Positions 24,263 to 38,030 of a stretch of 64,000 nt of DNA are shown here, one piece after another. A model generated the notes under the pieces. That model was not told where the DNA came from and did not search any database. It worked only from the letters and a program-made list of their open reading frames with translations. The stretch comes from Carallia brachiata (lineage: Eukaryota; Streptophyta; Magnoliopsida; Malpighiales; Rhizophoraceae), in NCBI GenBank assembly GCA_021464245.1, contig JADCRB010000106.1, forward strand, positions 1 through 64,000, in the 5' to 3' direction. Each line of letters begins with the position of its first letter. Position 1 is the first letter of the stretch. The translations under genes were made by a program, and so were the position numbers.

Positions 24263-27200
24263 TTCTATAAGATAATGACCTCATTTCCTCTTAATTATAT
24301 ATTCGTTACACATTGTTGACTTAAGTATCAGAATTTTAATGTTGAATTCAATTCTGTCATTCCATAACTTTCTTCTGTCTTGTATGTCACTACTCGAATC
24401 CATCACCTTCCTTCCTCACTCGATCGGCCCAATCCCCATCACCTGGGGTTGGGGTTCCCGTTCAATCACGTCTCACTGCCGAGATTCTTAATCAAGCACA
24501 ATGACTTTACTTACTTAATTAAAGAGAAAATTAATAGAAAAATTAACCCAAGTCTTGTATATGCTAAGCCTTGATCATTTTGCTTTCGAAAGAATAATAT
24601 TTCCCGACAAAGAGTACAATATTCTTATTCCATGGTCTTCTCATACTTTCATCTGGAGAACTTAGCCTAGCATCGTTCATTGAGGCCTGCTTGTACAGGC
24701 TTTTGATGCTATCATTGTCGAGGAGGTGCTGTTCGAAAAAAAAAAGAAAGAAGATGTCTTTTATTTCGTCACAGCTAGATGCCAACAAAGAGGACTTTTA
24801 CACAATTACGTCAGTACCCATCAGACCCTTTTTTTTATATTTTAAATCTAATTGTGTGAAGTGAACAAACGCATTGCGAGTGATCCTTGCAACCAAAATA
24901 AACTATCCCTTTGTTAATAATTGATGGGGAAAAGAAGCTCACCGCAGTAAAAATTAAATAAAAAGGCCTGCTCTTGTGTCGAAATCTGATTGCAGAGAGA
25001 CGGAACTTGAAAGACTGCTCTCAATGATTGACTATTCGTTGAAAATTTTGTGCACTAGCTAGCCTTTTTCATGCAGTAATTCTGTAAGTGGCATCGGTGA
25101 ATTCCACAACGGCCAACGATAAATAGTCTATGGTGAATTTGTGATCACCATCATCTCTATATGCATGTGCATACTAAGGCATAGAGGAAGATTAATTTTT
25201 TTTTTTTTATTGTGGTATATATGTGATGGGAAAAGGAGCTTTTATTGTCTTCTACCGTAAACAGAATATCTATTCCTATCCATAAATAAGAATTCAGGCC
25301 AATCAATTCAGTGGGGGCACATCTTTAATGGACAACGTTTACTGCATTTTCATCAAGCAGGACAGAATTGTAGGGCTTGCACCCAAGTCAAATGGAATTT
25401 ACCGTCTGTATGAAAGAACGGCACCGCATCAATTAAGATTATATATATATATATATTCTCATTATATAATATAAAATTATAAATAAATTAAAGTAATAAA
25501 AAAATGAGTCAAATTAATTTTTTTTAATAAAAATCAAAATAATTGTTGCATGTTTCCGTACCACTGATAATTTATACTAACAGGTTTTTGGATGGATAAG
25601 TCAATAATTATAAGAGTTAATGCAATTCGTAACCATTAACAGATAAGCATGGAAAACACAGAAATGACAATAATAATCAACAAAACAATAAGAACCAATA
25701 ATATGTCATAGATTGATTAATTAATGCCATGTAGTACACGTATCTTTCTGTTCAAAAAAAAAAAAAAAGAATACGGATCTGCCATGTGAACGTACATATC
25801 TGCTTGAATAGAGACCACAAAAAAAGAAAATGATTGTACAAGTATGACATTATGATTGAGAGTTATCTAGTAAACGAACAAATATAGAGTGGGAGCTACT
25901 GATAATAATAAAAAAAATATAAAAAATTTTAAGTCTCAAATGTTCCGGAGGAAATCATCAAGTAAAATTAAAATTCCTACTTTTAAACCTTGAGCATTAA
26001 TTAATTTAAGTGATCATAAATTTTATTGATCAAAATTATAATCAAGCTTTTAACTTTTTTCATACTTCTCTTATGTTTTTCTTTATATAAATTTAACTGT
26101 CCCTAAAAATTATATGAAAACAAAAAAATTTCTACTTTCAAATAACAAAGAAAAATTAAGAGTCTACTTGTTCTGTCTGTATATGTTAAAGTAATAATTG
26201 ATAAGGTATATATGCGTCAGAACACCGTACACACACACACCCACAAAGCACACAAATAAAAAGCAATAAAAATTCACAAAATCAACAAATTAAGATCTCA
26301 TCAATTTTCTTTGCCCTTTTGGCGAGGCAGTCTAAAAAACAATTAACCTGTTCTTGCTTCCATCAAGATCTTCTTTTGATGGATAATTAACACGATAACC
26401 AAATGATTCAGCATATATATATGTTTTTTATGTTATTTTCGCAAGCAAAATACCAATTGACATATTAAACTACTACTTCTACTAGCTACTGTTTGTTCCT
26501 TGTACTAACATGATGAAGATTTAATATGGAATTGCCAAAAATTTAAGAAGAAAAGGAACTGAACTTAAGTTAGCTCCTCAGATTAAGTACTCAGAAGATT
26601 CCTCATGATGTGGACCCCATTGGAGGTCCATGCCAGCATGTGATGTTGGCATGTTATGGTAAGGACCTCTTGGGAAGGGCAATTAAGCTGTATAGTCCTG
26701 CATCTGGAGTTTGTCTACTGCTTGCACATGAACTAGACACATCATAGTTTCGGGGGAAGTGACATTTTTCTCTTTTTCTGCAACATGTTTTATTTGCCTT
26801 TTCTTTTCCGAGATTCTTAACATATGAAAATAGCTTAGTGATAATTGTAAATGAATAGAGATGTAACGAATTAATACATTTATTAAAAGATTGGTGACTC
26901 GACTTAATAAAAATTTATTTAAAATTTATTATCAAACACGTTTGATCATCGAACCAAGTTTGAATAAAAATAACTTAACTCGATAAATTTCGTAAATATT
27001 TTATTTAAGAATTATTTAGGATTCGTTTAAATTTATTAAAAATTTTATTTAGTATGTTATTAAAATATATTTGGAAGACTTATTTAAGTCATAAAATAGT
27101 TTTTTTTACGAGAATAATAATAAAATTTTGCACATTTAATCTTTCATAATCTCACAAATATAGACACTTTATGTGTTAAGATATTCTGTTATATTTATAA

Positions 27201-28197
27201 TTATACGTTAAAAATAAAATTTTATTTTTTAATTTGTTAATTTTATTAAAGTAAATTTTTTTATAATTTAATTCTATTTATAAAAATAATTTTTATAATT
27301 TTAATTATTTTTATTAATACTATAAAATTAAACAATACATTTATGAAAATTTGAAATTTGGCTCAATAAAAAACAGCTCCGACTTGGCTCAACTCGTTAA
27401 CTAAATGAATTTAGGCTGAACAAGTCAAAATTCAAGTTAGCTTATTTACACTCTTACAAACTAAGAATGGTGTGGATTATATAAAAAAAAAAAAAAATCT
27501 CAATTTCGAAGTTCCTTAAATACATTTTATATTTCCTGTGAGGAGCCTAGGTAGAGTGTCATACTAAAAATTATTAACTTAATTGATTGTAATTCCTCTG
27601 CAACTTGCAAACCCCTTTTCACAGTTTCAAATGTAACTCACAAACAGGCAGTCACGGACACACAGCTACACAAAATACAAACAAACACTTCAATGTTATT
27701 GCAGTATTGCTTACGATGTGAGAGTTTAAAACCATTCTTTCTTTATTAAATCAAATAGAAATGGCACAAATTTGAAAATGACCAAAAAAAAAAAAAATGC
27801 AGCAGCAGTAAAGCATTTCTCACATTTACACTACAACGAACATAAACAAGAAAAAAAAAATACAACACTGGTCTATTTTACTTATTCTTTGGAACTTGAA
27901 AGAAACTCTATTTTCATTTCTGTCATTGCCACACCTTATTTATATGGCAAAAAAATAAATAAATTATAGCAATAATTAAACATAAAATCCCGCTGACTGG
28001 CTATCTCCTCTTCCCCACCATGTGCTCTTGCTTGGAGATTCAGATTCCTCCTCCACCCCAACTTTCGGCTGCCGGAATCTGATCTACGGGAGGCAGCTGT
28101 CGGTAATTTCCTGCAATGGGCGAACCATTCAATAAACTGCCATACTGTATAATCTCCTTACTTTTGCCACCGTACTCTTTCTGAGATGCGCTTCAGC

Positions 28198-30929
28198 TCA
28201 TTGAAGCTTCGCTACAATTTCATAGCCACCAGCTTCATCTTCCTCTTCGTCATCGTTATCCTTGTCATCGTCATCATCGTCGCGAGGATTCTGGTCATCC
28301 CCACTTCCCAAATCTTCCATCACTGAATCAGGCCTTTGCCCTTGCTCAGGAGGAGGAGGAGGCCATTGCTGCTCCGGCCTTACCATCAAAGGCAATGAAT
28401 TCTCCGGCTTCAATTGGATAGTGGAAGGGCCATCAATCCTATTCTTCTCTCTGTATAAAGCGTCGAGTTGATGAAAGTATGGACAAGTTTTCGAATCCTC
28501 GGGCCTTTTCTTGTTGCCTTCTTTCACTTTCTTGAAGTACTTGTTGATATTCTCCCATTTCTCTTTGCATCTTTTCGCATTGCGATTGTAGCCAAGCCTT
28601 CTCATGCCAGCCGAGATCTCCTCCCATAGTGGCCCTTTGGGTCCACTGTCTTGGTACTTGGAGTCGAGGCTTGTCCTTAGCCTGATTAAAGCTTCGATTT
28701 CTACTTTAGGCCATCTTGAAGAACTTGTTGGCGTGAAATTCTGATCCCCATTGTCTGATTTCGGTGCGTCCATATTTGTAGTTGCGACCTGTCGCGGCGC
28801 CTGTGGCACAGGAACTGGAGGAGGAGGCGGTTGTGTTGAGATCGCCCGTGCTGGCTGGGGCAGAGAGGGTATTGGCTGAGGTGGAGGTGGCACCGACTGC
28901 AATGGAGGGGCCGCTTGTGGTGGCGGTGGTTGCGATGCTGGCGGATTGTACGGTCCTTGTCCGGGGTTTTGGTGTTCGGATAGCTTCTGCAGAAACGCCA
29001 TTACTGCAGCATCCTTAGCCGCCGCTACAGACCTTTCTTGGGCTAAAATCTCACGCTCTCTATTAATTCTTGCCATTTCTTGCATTCTCCAGGATTCTTC
29101 TCTAACCATTCTTTCGTGTTCGCGTTTCTCTATTGATTCCAAGAATTTCCTTTGCATCTCCTCTTGCTTTTTGCATCACCTCCTTCATTAGCCTCTCAAA
29201 GAAGTCTTTCCATTTCCTTTTCCTCTTATGCCGCCCTTGCAGTTCCACGTCCGAGGATGTCGATGATGAAGTGGAGAAATCCGGGGATATGGTAGGGAAA
29301 GAAGACGGGAAATTGCTTTGAGCTGGAATGATAGGGTTTGTTGCTTGTGATGGAGGAAAGACCGTAGGGTTTGCCGATGGAAATGACGGCATCGTCAGGT
29401 TTATTATTGATGTAACGATCCCTTGAGGCATCGTTGTGGCTAGTGTTGCGGTCGTTGTCGCCAATGTTGTCGACGGAACAGTAACACCGGATGCACTAAG
29501 AATAGGAGCTGGAGGATTATCTGCTGCCACTGGCATTGCAATCGCCGGAATCTGAGGCTTCGGTGGGAGCGGCTGCGGTGGAGACGAGAAAGAAGAAGAT
29601 TGATTCTCAAATGCCTCCAATTGCTCAAAGAACCTGTAAGTCTTCCCTTCTTGCCTGCCCGTTCGACCTTCTTTGGTTCTCTTGTGGTACTTGTACACGT
29701 TCTCGAACTTCTCTCTACATTTCTTCGCACTTCGATGATAACCAAGCTCCCCGAGCTTCCTAATAGCAGCCGTTTTGGCAACAATAAAAAGAGAACTCAC
29801 AAGTTTGTACTCTAATTGATTAACCAGCCAAAAATGGATTAGAGGAGTATCCACACACATAAAATGAACATAAAGAGAACGACAACAAGACAAGAAACCA
29901 ACAAGAAAATAGAGGAGCCAAAATGGAGGAGTTGAAGCTAAGATGACAAATAGACGGAACAAAATCACTGGATGAGCGCAGTAAATCCCGAGGTAAATTA
30001 CCCTTCTAAGCCGACCCCAAAATTGATGCTCTACTCAACCGTCAGAAATTCCACGTGATGAATGAATTCTTTTGTTATTGCAGAAGAAAACAGTGAAACA
30101 CAATGAATGACTATTTTGAACGCTACTGATATATATATGTGTGTGTGTCTGAAATATTGGTAAAAGCAAAGCAAAGGCTGCCATAAATGAATCTGACCCA
30201 AAAACAAATGTCTGAAATCTTAACTGTAAAAGGCCGAAATTTTCAGACAACCCTCCAAAAATGAACCGAGAAATATAGAACTTAAATAACTTCAAGGAAA
30301 CTCTAATGAATATCTCAGACAGGTTTACATATGTTTGCAGGAGCTTGGTGGGCTAGCTGCAATCGAAAGGCTGAAAAAAGGGGAGGAAGAAAAAAAAAGG
30401 AAAAAAAAAAAGAAGCTAACCAAGAGAGTGAAAAAGAAAAAGAAAGAAAGAAGAAGAAGAAGAAAAGAAAGAGAGAATCCGTGGAATAGAATTAAGCTTG
30501 CAGATCTTCCAGAAAAACAACATTTCATTTGCAAAGCTGCAAGCAAAACACAAAGTGATTGAAAAGAAGGATCTGTAATCGTAATCACCTGGAAACCTCC
30601 TCCCACAAGGGGCCTTTAACACTAGCATCCCGAAACGCCGCCTCCATATCGGACCTTATCTTCAAGAGTGCCACAGTCTCTTGTCTAGGCCACCGGTTAC
30701 CTCCAAAACTCCGCTGGTCACCTTCATCGCCTCTCCCTTTATCTTCTTCGCCAGAATTGGACCCTCCACCACCACACACGTGGCCAACTTCACTTCCTGC
30801 AGCTTCATGGCCACCGGCTACTGGAGGAGCCTCGGTGCTGCCACCACCACCACCGCCACCGCCACCACCACCACCCACCCCGGAGGTCTTTTCTGTGGTT
30901 GGTAGAACACTACTTGAGTCCCCTAGCAT
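28198..30929 (-). CDS. DF1: DF1-like double trihelix transcription factor, one frame break
   Basis: GT-2-class nuclear transcription factor with two trihelix domains. Exon 1 is 30929-30589 and exon 2 is 29759-28198, split by an 829-bp intron at the same site and phase as in the paralogue at 17.4 kb. The start MLGDSSS fits the family; an in-frame ATG at 30959 adds ten residues. The N-terminus has a long glycine run. First trihelix: NRWPRQETVALLKIRSDME, GPLWEEVSR, KLGELGYHRSAKKCREKFEN. The middle region has RKRKWKDFFERLMKEV and MARINREREILAQERS, then a Pro/Gln-rich linker. Second trihelix: SRWPKVEIEALIRLR and GYNRNAKRCKEKWENINKYF. The C-terminus is acidic. One extra base in the T5 run at 29168-29172 shifts the frame between MKEVM and QRKFLE; removing it restores the family sequence. 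Probably an assembly error in a working gene. Confidence 0.87.
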
Positions 30930-31020
30930 AAGACCCTCCCTATTCTCTCCTTCCGTCACTCTCTTTCAAATTACAGGAAAAAAAAAACATAACCGAGAAA
31001 AAACGGGACAAAAAAAAAAA

Positions 31021-31054
31021 TCAGCAAAGCAAAAGAGAAGGTGAATTCTCTCGA
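31021..31054 (-). promoter_or_regulatory. 5' leader motif shared with the GT-2-like paralogue
   Basis: On the minus strand this reads GAGAGAATTCACC followed by a pyrimidine-rich TTCTCTTTTGC...TTTGCTG tract, about 100-120 bases before the ATG. It matches the leader motif at 17320-17343. Confidence 0.4.
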
Positions 31055-31672
31055 GGGATTCATGGAGGACGGCTTGTATGGGTGAATTTATTAATTTATT
31101 TTGGGGGGATCTGCTTGTCAATCTCAAGAAGTTGTTTCTTTCCTTTTCTTTTTATTATTTTAATTAGTAAATTTTTATTTTCCAGCTTTTCTTTCTTTTT
31201 TTTTTTTTTTAATCTCTGATTTCTTTCTACTTAATTTTTTCCCCTCTTTTTTTCCTTTACTTCTTATTATTTTAATTTGTAAAATTTTATTTCACACTTT
31301 TTTTTTTTTTTGTAGAATCTTAGATTTGTTCCTTCTTAATTTTTTCCCTTATGAGGTTGTTTGATTGGCTAATAAAATTTAGAGCTAATTATACTTTAAA
31401 TATCACATAGTCAACTTAATAGTATTTATATAATAATTTATTTTTTTAAAATTTAATAATTAATAATTTATATTACTTTAATCTCACTTTAATTTTATCT
31501 AAAAATCTCACACCTAAGTTCCTAAAATTGATTATAGTAACAGCGATGCCACCGTGTTTTCCTTTCTCTCGTTAATGTTGTCGGCACGGAAAGATATATA
31601 CATATATTTTTGGTTATTATAAAACAGATAAATTATATTACAAAAAAAAAAAAAAACTTACCACTAGCCCAT

Positions 31673-31730
31673 ATAGAGACGATTTTTCTTTCTTTTTTTT
31701 TTTTTTTTTTGACAAACGCATAGAGACGAT
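31673..31730 (-). mobile_element. Micro retro-insertion: poly(T) tract with target-site duplication
   Basis: ATAGAGACGAT occurs at 31673-31683 and 31720-31730. Between them is a T-rich run ending in GACAAACGC. On the minus strand the insert is a few bases ending in TTTGTC followed by an A-rich tail, like the insertion at 6250-6294. Confidence 0.55.
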
Positions 31731-34158
31731 ATTGATTATCAATTGTTTTTGTCTGTCCAACTAAATTTAGTTAAAAGCCGGCCCATGTCGGTCAGCTTTA
31801 TTTCTTTTTATTTCTGTCTTTTGCTTTTTCATTCTTTTGTGAATTAACATTTACATTGTTTTCCTTCTTTTTACTGGACTACTTGCCGTTAAGCCACCAT
31901 GATTGGTCGCAGTTTGAATTGATCGGCTTAATGTTAACTAAATTGATTATCAAACATAACGAAAAATTATATTATGTATTATGTCACAAATCAGTTGAGT
32001 TTGATTACAAATTAGAGTGTAATTCCACGATTAAATAGCAAATGATAATATTTTTAAATCATCATTCACGTATGATCCATTATTCTAATTGTTTGACGAT
32101 TTGGTTTGAATTAGAATAATTTAGTGGGGTTTGAGTAAATTGATGAATACTCCTATTGGACTGTATTAATTTTTTTTTTTTTCCTCTTATTCATTTCTTT
32201 GTTTGTAGATGAACATCGAAGCGTTGCTTTTATTAGGTTGTCTTTTTTATGTCAGGACGGTAGCCCATATTTTGGAGAGAATTCACTGAAGCGCCGCTAA
32301 CATGGCTCCCATTGTTGACCTTTAATCATTGAAGCTAATTTTGCAAATTCTGTATTATATAAATCTGTGATCTGGGTTTCTTTCTGTAATTCCAAGAATG
32401 TCCTCGGATTAAGAACTTTGAAGGGCAATTTACATAACACAAGTAACACAAAACGCAGTAAAATCTTGATTCAAACTCTGTTGATTGAGACTGACTAGTA
32501 GTATAGTCTAACACTAGTTGTGGTGTTAAAGGAGCCTACTGTGATTAGGACCAATGTAGTTTGGCAACTTTTGATTTCATAATTTGCAAAGAAAATTTTG
32601 CCCACAAAAACTCATTCATAAAAATGACATTTTTTTTGGGAGAGTGGGATCCACTGTTGAATTAAACTAGTTAGATGTATGTCATGTTATTAGGCGCCCG
32701 AGCTATTATGAAATGAAGTAAATGGTGGGCTATTCGGTTCCGGTTGCAACCTACCCCAATAAATGGGACCAAAAATCTGCAATTGGCTAAATTTCACTAG
32801 GATTTTTGATTCGCAATAATTTATGTCAAAGTTCTGGCACCATCAGGTGCGATTGTTTCTTTTATCAATTGCATGTTTTTAGTTTTTAACTTTGTTTCTT
32901 GCATGTTCATCAAAGCCATACAGTTGCATCGTAATCAATGTGCGTTAACGGTTTTCGTACTGTTGCAATTCTTTATCAATACAATTAACAAAAGAAAATG
33001 ACCTCTACTAGCTCACAAGGTTGTTGAGAGCTAACTTCTCCTTCTTTTTTCGGTGTATAATAATAGTTATGAACACAAATTATAGACTTTTATTTCAAAT
33101 TCGCTGATACACAACATTTTATTATATATGTTAAAAAAAATAAAAAATAAAGATATAATTTATGAGTTATGACGTCTCATTTTTGTCTTGAAATATTTTT
33201 AGATAATTATGATCATATTTTTTTTATCTGTCAGTGTGAAAATTTAAACTTTAATTGTTAAAATTAAGAGTCTAGCTACTCTATTAGAGACGGTCGATGA
33301 CAATAACTTCATATTTTATTGAAGAGATGTAAGAAACAAGAAATTACAAGTTGAAAAAAGAGAATGAAGACAGTCAAAACAAAGATTGAAAAAGAAGGTA
33401 AAATCAGATTTGCAAATACTGAGTTATTGCAAAATATTGACTAATATCTTTTAAAAAATAACATGCACCGAAATATATAATTTAAAATATTATTTTTAAT
33501 TTTTTAATTTTTATATTTTTGTTTGTGCAATATGTACACTTAAATCATCAAAAAGTGAGTACACCTAATTATACCATCAGATTTCTACGTGAATATTTGC
33601 TCGAGTATCACCCAAGTTTTTGTGGCTATCTAAGGTGAAAAAATTTTAATTGATGGGCACTTTTGAATTGTTACTCATATATCCCCACTCTCATTTTCCC
33701 GGACTTCTTGACTAATGAACAGAATCGAGAAAAAACCAAAAAAAAAAAAAAAAAGAAAGAAACGCCTCAAAAAAATTTCTATGGCATGCAGAGTTAGAAT
33801 TGACAAAGAATCGCGGTAACAACCAGAGGAAAGGGAAAAAGAAACAAGCTATTTTTCTTCTTCTGTTTTTTTAACCATTTTATGCAAGAAAATCCAGTAA
33901 CTCAATTATTGAGCCTAAAACAAGTGGACTGCCTAAACACTAATGACGCATGTACTGGGGCCCAATTAATCAATATCCATTAAATGCAAAATCGATGTGA
34001 GATAGTTATTCAGATTTAGGAAGCAACCATACATACGCAAAAATGATGGACACATCTAGACACAATTAATAAATTTTTTTTTCCTCTTTAACTTTTTTAC
34101 ATTATTATATCATTTTGTTGGTTATATCCAACAAGTGTTTTCTTTGTATTTATTGCCC

Positions 34159-34236
34159 AAATGAAGATAATCATTTGAAGGGCATTTTGGTCAGCACAAA
34201 CGAAGATAATCATCTGAAGGGCATTTTGGTCAACAA
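34159..34236. repeat. 39-bp tandem duplication, two copies
   Basis: Two adjacent 39-base units (34159-34197 and 34198-34236) differ at about four positions. Each contains GAAGATAATCAT and GAAGGGCATTTTGGTCA. Confidence 0.85.
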
Positions 34237-37200
34237 AAAAAATTTAGGATAATCCAAAAGAGAAAAAAAAAAAGAAAAAAAAAATGTTTTTACAGTTGAA
34301 AAGAGATGGCCATACAGTAGAGTTAGAGAGAACGCGCGAGAAAACGGGGCATAGTCGGATAGGTAAATATTTTTATTTAAAAAAAAAAAAGTAACACTCG
34401 GTAGTTTCAAGTAATAATAAATAATTATAAAATTAATTATCTAAAAATTAGTATTACTTTATAATTATTTTAAAATTATTTAAGTATAGTTGTCAAACTT
34501 TTTTCAAAAACAGAATTGGAACCGTTTATATTACTTTTATACACCCAGAGGGTTTATTGCACGTAATTGACAACGAGAAGAAGAAGTCACAATCTTTAAG
34601 AAAGCAATTTGTGAGAGTTGTTCTTACTTTTCACACTTGCCTTTCCGCTATCAGATAACTATGCTATTCAATCATAAATTGGGTTTCCACGAGACAAGAA
34701 ATACATACATACGTACATATATATTATCTTTTGTCCTTTCGGAATCCAAAGTTTATTTTGAATTGAGAAAATATGACGCGATATTCTTTGCATAAAATTT
34801 TAAAAATAGAACAGAAGAAAACATAAAAAATAAAAAGTATATAAGAAGGCTTGAGCTAGGCTCACCGTCACCGAATATTTAGACGAAGAAATGCTCTGGA
34901 AAGAGGTTAAGATAGGCACAATTGTCGTGTATATTTTAGTTATGGTTCTCCAAAGAGAAGTGATCATCCGCAGTTTCAATGGATTAATTTATTGAATAAT
35001 AATAAATTGATCTTTTCATGGAAGAAAAAAAAAATGTACATCGGGAAGGGATCATGTTGTTAATGGCAGTGGAGATTCGATTACGTACAGCAACGAAAAG
35101 AAAAATTAAACTACATGAACCCAACAAATTAAAAAAAACAAACACATTCTGTGCAAATGGAAGTAGAATTTTGAATGGATTCGTTGCGTTAATGGATCAC
35201 CAGGGTGAGGAACAAATATAAAAATTGTGTAGGCACATGCTAGTCTTTTGTTTTGAACATTTATGAAGGCGTTGGTGTATGCTCACATGCACTGGATTAT
35301 TGATTGAGGTATAACTCAGGTGTTTGCTTTTTTTTTTTTTTCCTTTTTTTTATGACTGAATGGTTAAAAAATATATATATAAATATAAAAAAACAACTGA
35401 AGCAAATTGAATTAAATGAACAATTGAAAATGATTGTGAATGATATCATGTGTTTTTACTGAGCTTTTTCATTTTAATTCCTCTGTTATTATACTCAATT
35501 TTTTTTGTGTATATTTCATTGATAATCTTATGCAATACAAATTTACTTTTTTATTTTTTTTATTTCAAGTAAACTCTACATATTATGTGATATAAAATTA
35601 TAAATAAATTATATTTATAAAAAAAAGTGATTTAAATTAGAATTTTCCTAATTTAATTGAGTTGTTTATAATACTGACTCGATCCAAGCCAATTAATTGA
35701 GTTGTTTATAGATGTGTGTATACTTGATGACGTGCAATTGTTTTTAGGTATATATTTTTTTGCTCTTCTCACAAGACATTTTTGTTTATTGGTTTTGTAA
35801 TTTAAGTAAGATTGCTTCGCTGGCAAGAACTTCTATCTTACCAGAATGAGTGGGGATGGATGTAATGTAACAGATGATAGATAATTAGATGCCTTGTAGA
35901 ACTTCTCTAGCTGTATAGATGCCTTCCACTATGCATGCCCATAATTATTTACACCCTAACACCACCGACCGTAAATGCTCTCCTTCCTTTCTCTCTCTAT
36001 TGATCTCTCTCTCTCATCGTTCCACCTATATTTTACATATTATAAGCATATATGTGTCTATTTAATTATACGTAATTAATTAATTAATTACTACTGCATG
36101 TTGTTATTTCTTGATCCATATCAGATGATGGGGGGACACGTTGGTCATGTATGGGTGGCAGCCACATCTTGTAATTGTGTCAAGCAAGGAGTCACCGGTA
36201 CTGCACAATTGGTGCTTCGGAGAAAGTTGACAAGAGAACAACCCAACTTGACAATTTATGTATAAACTTGGATGTTCCTGTGTGGTTGTGTGTCTAACAA
36301 TGTATTGATTGCTGGGGAATGCCACGTTCAGCAAAGCTCTTTGGACAATTGCCTTATGCAACAATTGTGGTTCTAAAATCGAGTAACACTACATGATTTT
36401 ATTTAAATAATTTTAAAATAATTATACGACCTAATTTAATAGTATCTGATAATTTACCTATTTTTTAATTTTCATAAATTTAATCATCTAATAGTCTATA
36501 TCATAATTTATTTATTTTTTTATTTTCATGAATTTAGTTATCCAATAGTTTATATTATTTTGTTACTGCTTTAAAATTATTTAAATAAAACTATCCAATT
36601 TTATCTTTAAACGATATGATAATCATGATGTTAGAATTTGAAATAGCAAAATAATAATCCACATCATCCCCAATAATAAATCTCAATAATATAGCAGCAG
36701 GCCATGGAAAGCCAAAAGAAGAGGCAACCTAAAGCCAATTTTTATGTTAGGATTTTTTTTTTTAATAAAGATAAATATCACGAAAGATCTTTTATAAAAT
36801 TTCAAAAAAAGTTTTCATATTTTATGATTATACTAAATCTAGTTAAGTTTTAATTTTAAAACATAAAGTAAAATTATCAAAAATTTACTATCATATCAAC
36901 AAAAAAATTAAATTATGAAAAATCGTAAAAAAAACTTTCATACTATATAACAATGCTCTTTCTTTTTGGGGGTCAAATGAGGATGTTTATTCGATCCGAT
37001 GACAATTGGTCGAACTATGATTTATTAAATAGTACCCTAAAACCCAATAAAGTCCTAAAAAAATGTGGTGGGAATCAAACTTATCCATATATAAGCACTT
37101 TTTCCACGGGAAAAATGCATTTATATAAACAAGTTTTACACGTAAATTTTGTAAGATAAAAGATAAAGGTAAAATTATATTGTAACAACGAGTCCTTTAA

Positions 37201-37525
37201 TATCTAGTGTGAGATGATTTTTTTTTTTTCGTTTAATGGGCACGTATTTGTGTAATTTGCTTGTAAAAATCACTAGCAATAATAGCTTTCTCGATCGCCT
37301 TTGAATTATACAAAAGAGATCTCTCCAATCCAAATCGAATTGACATGTACGTATATCAAGTTGAAAGGCTTATAAGATGAATCATAAATGCGGGAAGCGA
37401 CCACCCAATTATTTAGTAACGAACCCAATTGTCAAAATATATAAGCCAAAGGAATGCTAGTCAAATTATTATATATATCGAAATCATTCACCCATTCTAT
37501 TGTTATAAAATCATATTATATAATA

Positions 37526-37820
37526 GTTTAATAATAAGTTGATGTGTATTTTATATTTATAATTTGAGTTTTAATTTTTGTACCCACGCTTTCTCTTGAC
37601 AGATAGTTATGTGACCGCAATAAGATAGTTAAAAGTTGTAACACGGCGTATAGGTTTCAAACTCGATCATTGTCAGGTCTTTTGCGACAGATATGCACTC
37701 GACTTCACTGATAATTGAGTTGTGGGTCTACCCCTTTGAAGGTAGTTAAAAGGGATGTTACAAATTAAGTTGCTTCAGTTTCAACTTCTAAATTTGATAA
37801 CCAATATACCTACAATATTT
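37526..37820 (+). repeat. Dispersed repeat, copy 1 of a local pair
   Basis: The copy begins GTTTAATAATAA and ends near TAAATTTGAT. It shares an ordered series of words with 38031-38328: a GTTGTAACAC-like core, a GGTCTTTTGCGAC-like word and the same end. A degenerate A-box (TAGTTATGTGACC) and a B-box-like GGTTTCAAACTC suggest a tRNA-derived SINE, but this is uncertain. Confidence 0.55.
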
Positions 37821-37839
37821 TTTTTCTCAAAAAAATATT

Positions 37840-37883
37840 CTACCATCACGAAGTCTTTTTTTTTTTTTTCCTACTGTCACGAA
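37840..37883 (-). mobile_element. Possible older micro retro-insertion
   Basis: CTACCATCACGAA (37840-37852) and CTACTGTCACGAA (37871-37883) flank a short poly(T)-containing insert. Two mismatches between the flanks suggest an older event, or chance. Confidence 0.35.
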
Positions 37884-38030
37884 TTTCAACCGTGATACAG
37901 TACAAACTAAACATTGATGATTTAATTGTTTAGGTTATAGCTGAGAGTAGTTCACTAGTTTGAGAATAAAATATATTTGCAGTACAAAATGTTGTTTTTA
38001 ATTAACTAGGATTTATTACAAGAGTTGGTT

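Larger units (their letters stand above)
19874..28197. other. 8.3-kb intergenic DNA between two tail-to-tail trihelix genes
   Basis: The DNA is AT-rich, with no ORF over about 85 codons that resembles a protein. It holds a hairpin repeat (20853-20954), TA microsatellites, a SINE-like segment near 23090-23190, and many poly(A/T) runs. A very AT-rich block lies at about 26860-27350. Confidence 0.6.

Noticed and set aside
30335..30562. 75-codon Lys/Arg-rich ORF on the plus strand
   Set aside because: It is a translation of the purine-rich strand of the DF1-like intron; low complexity, no domain.
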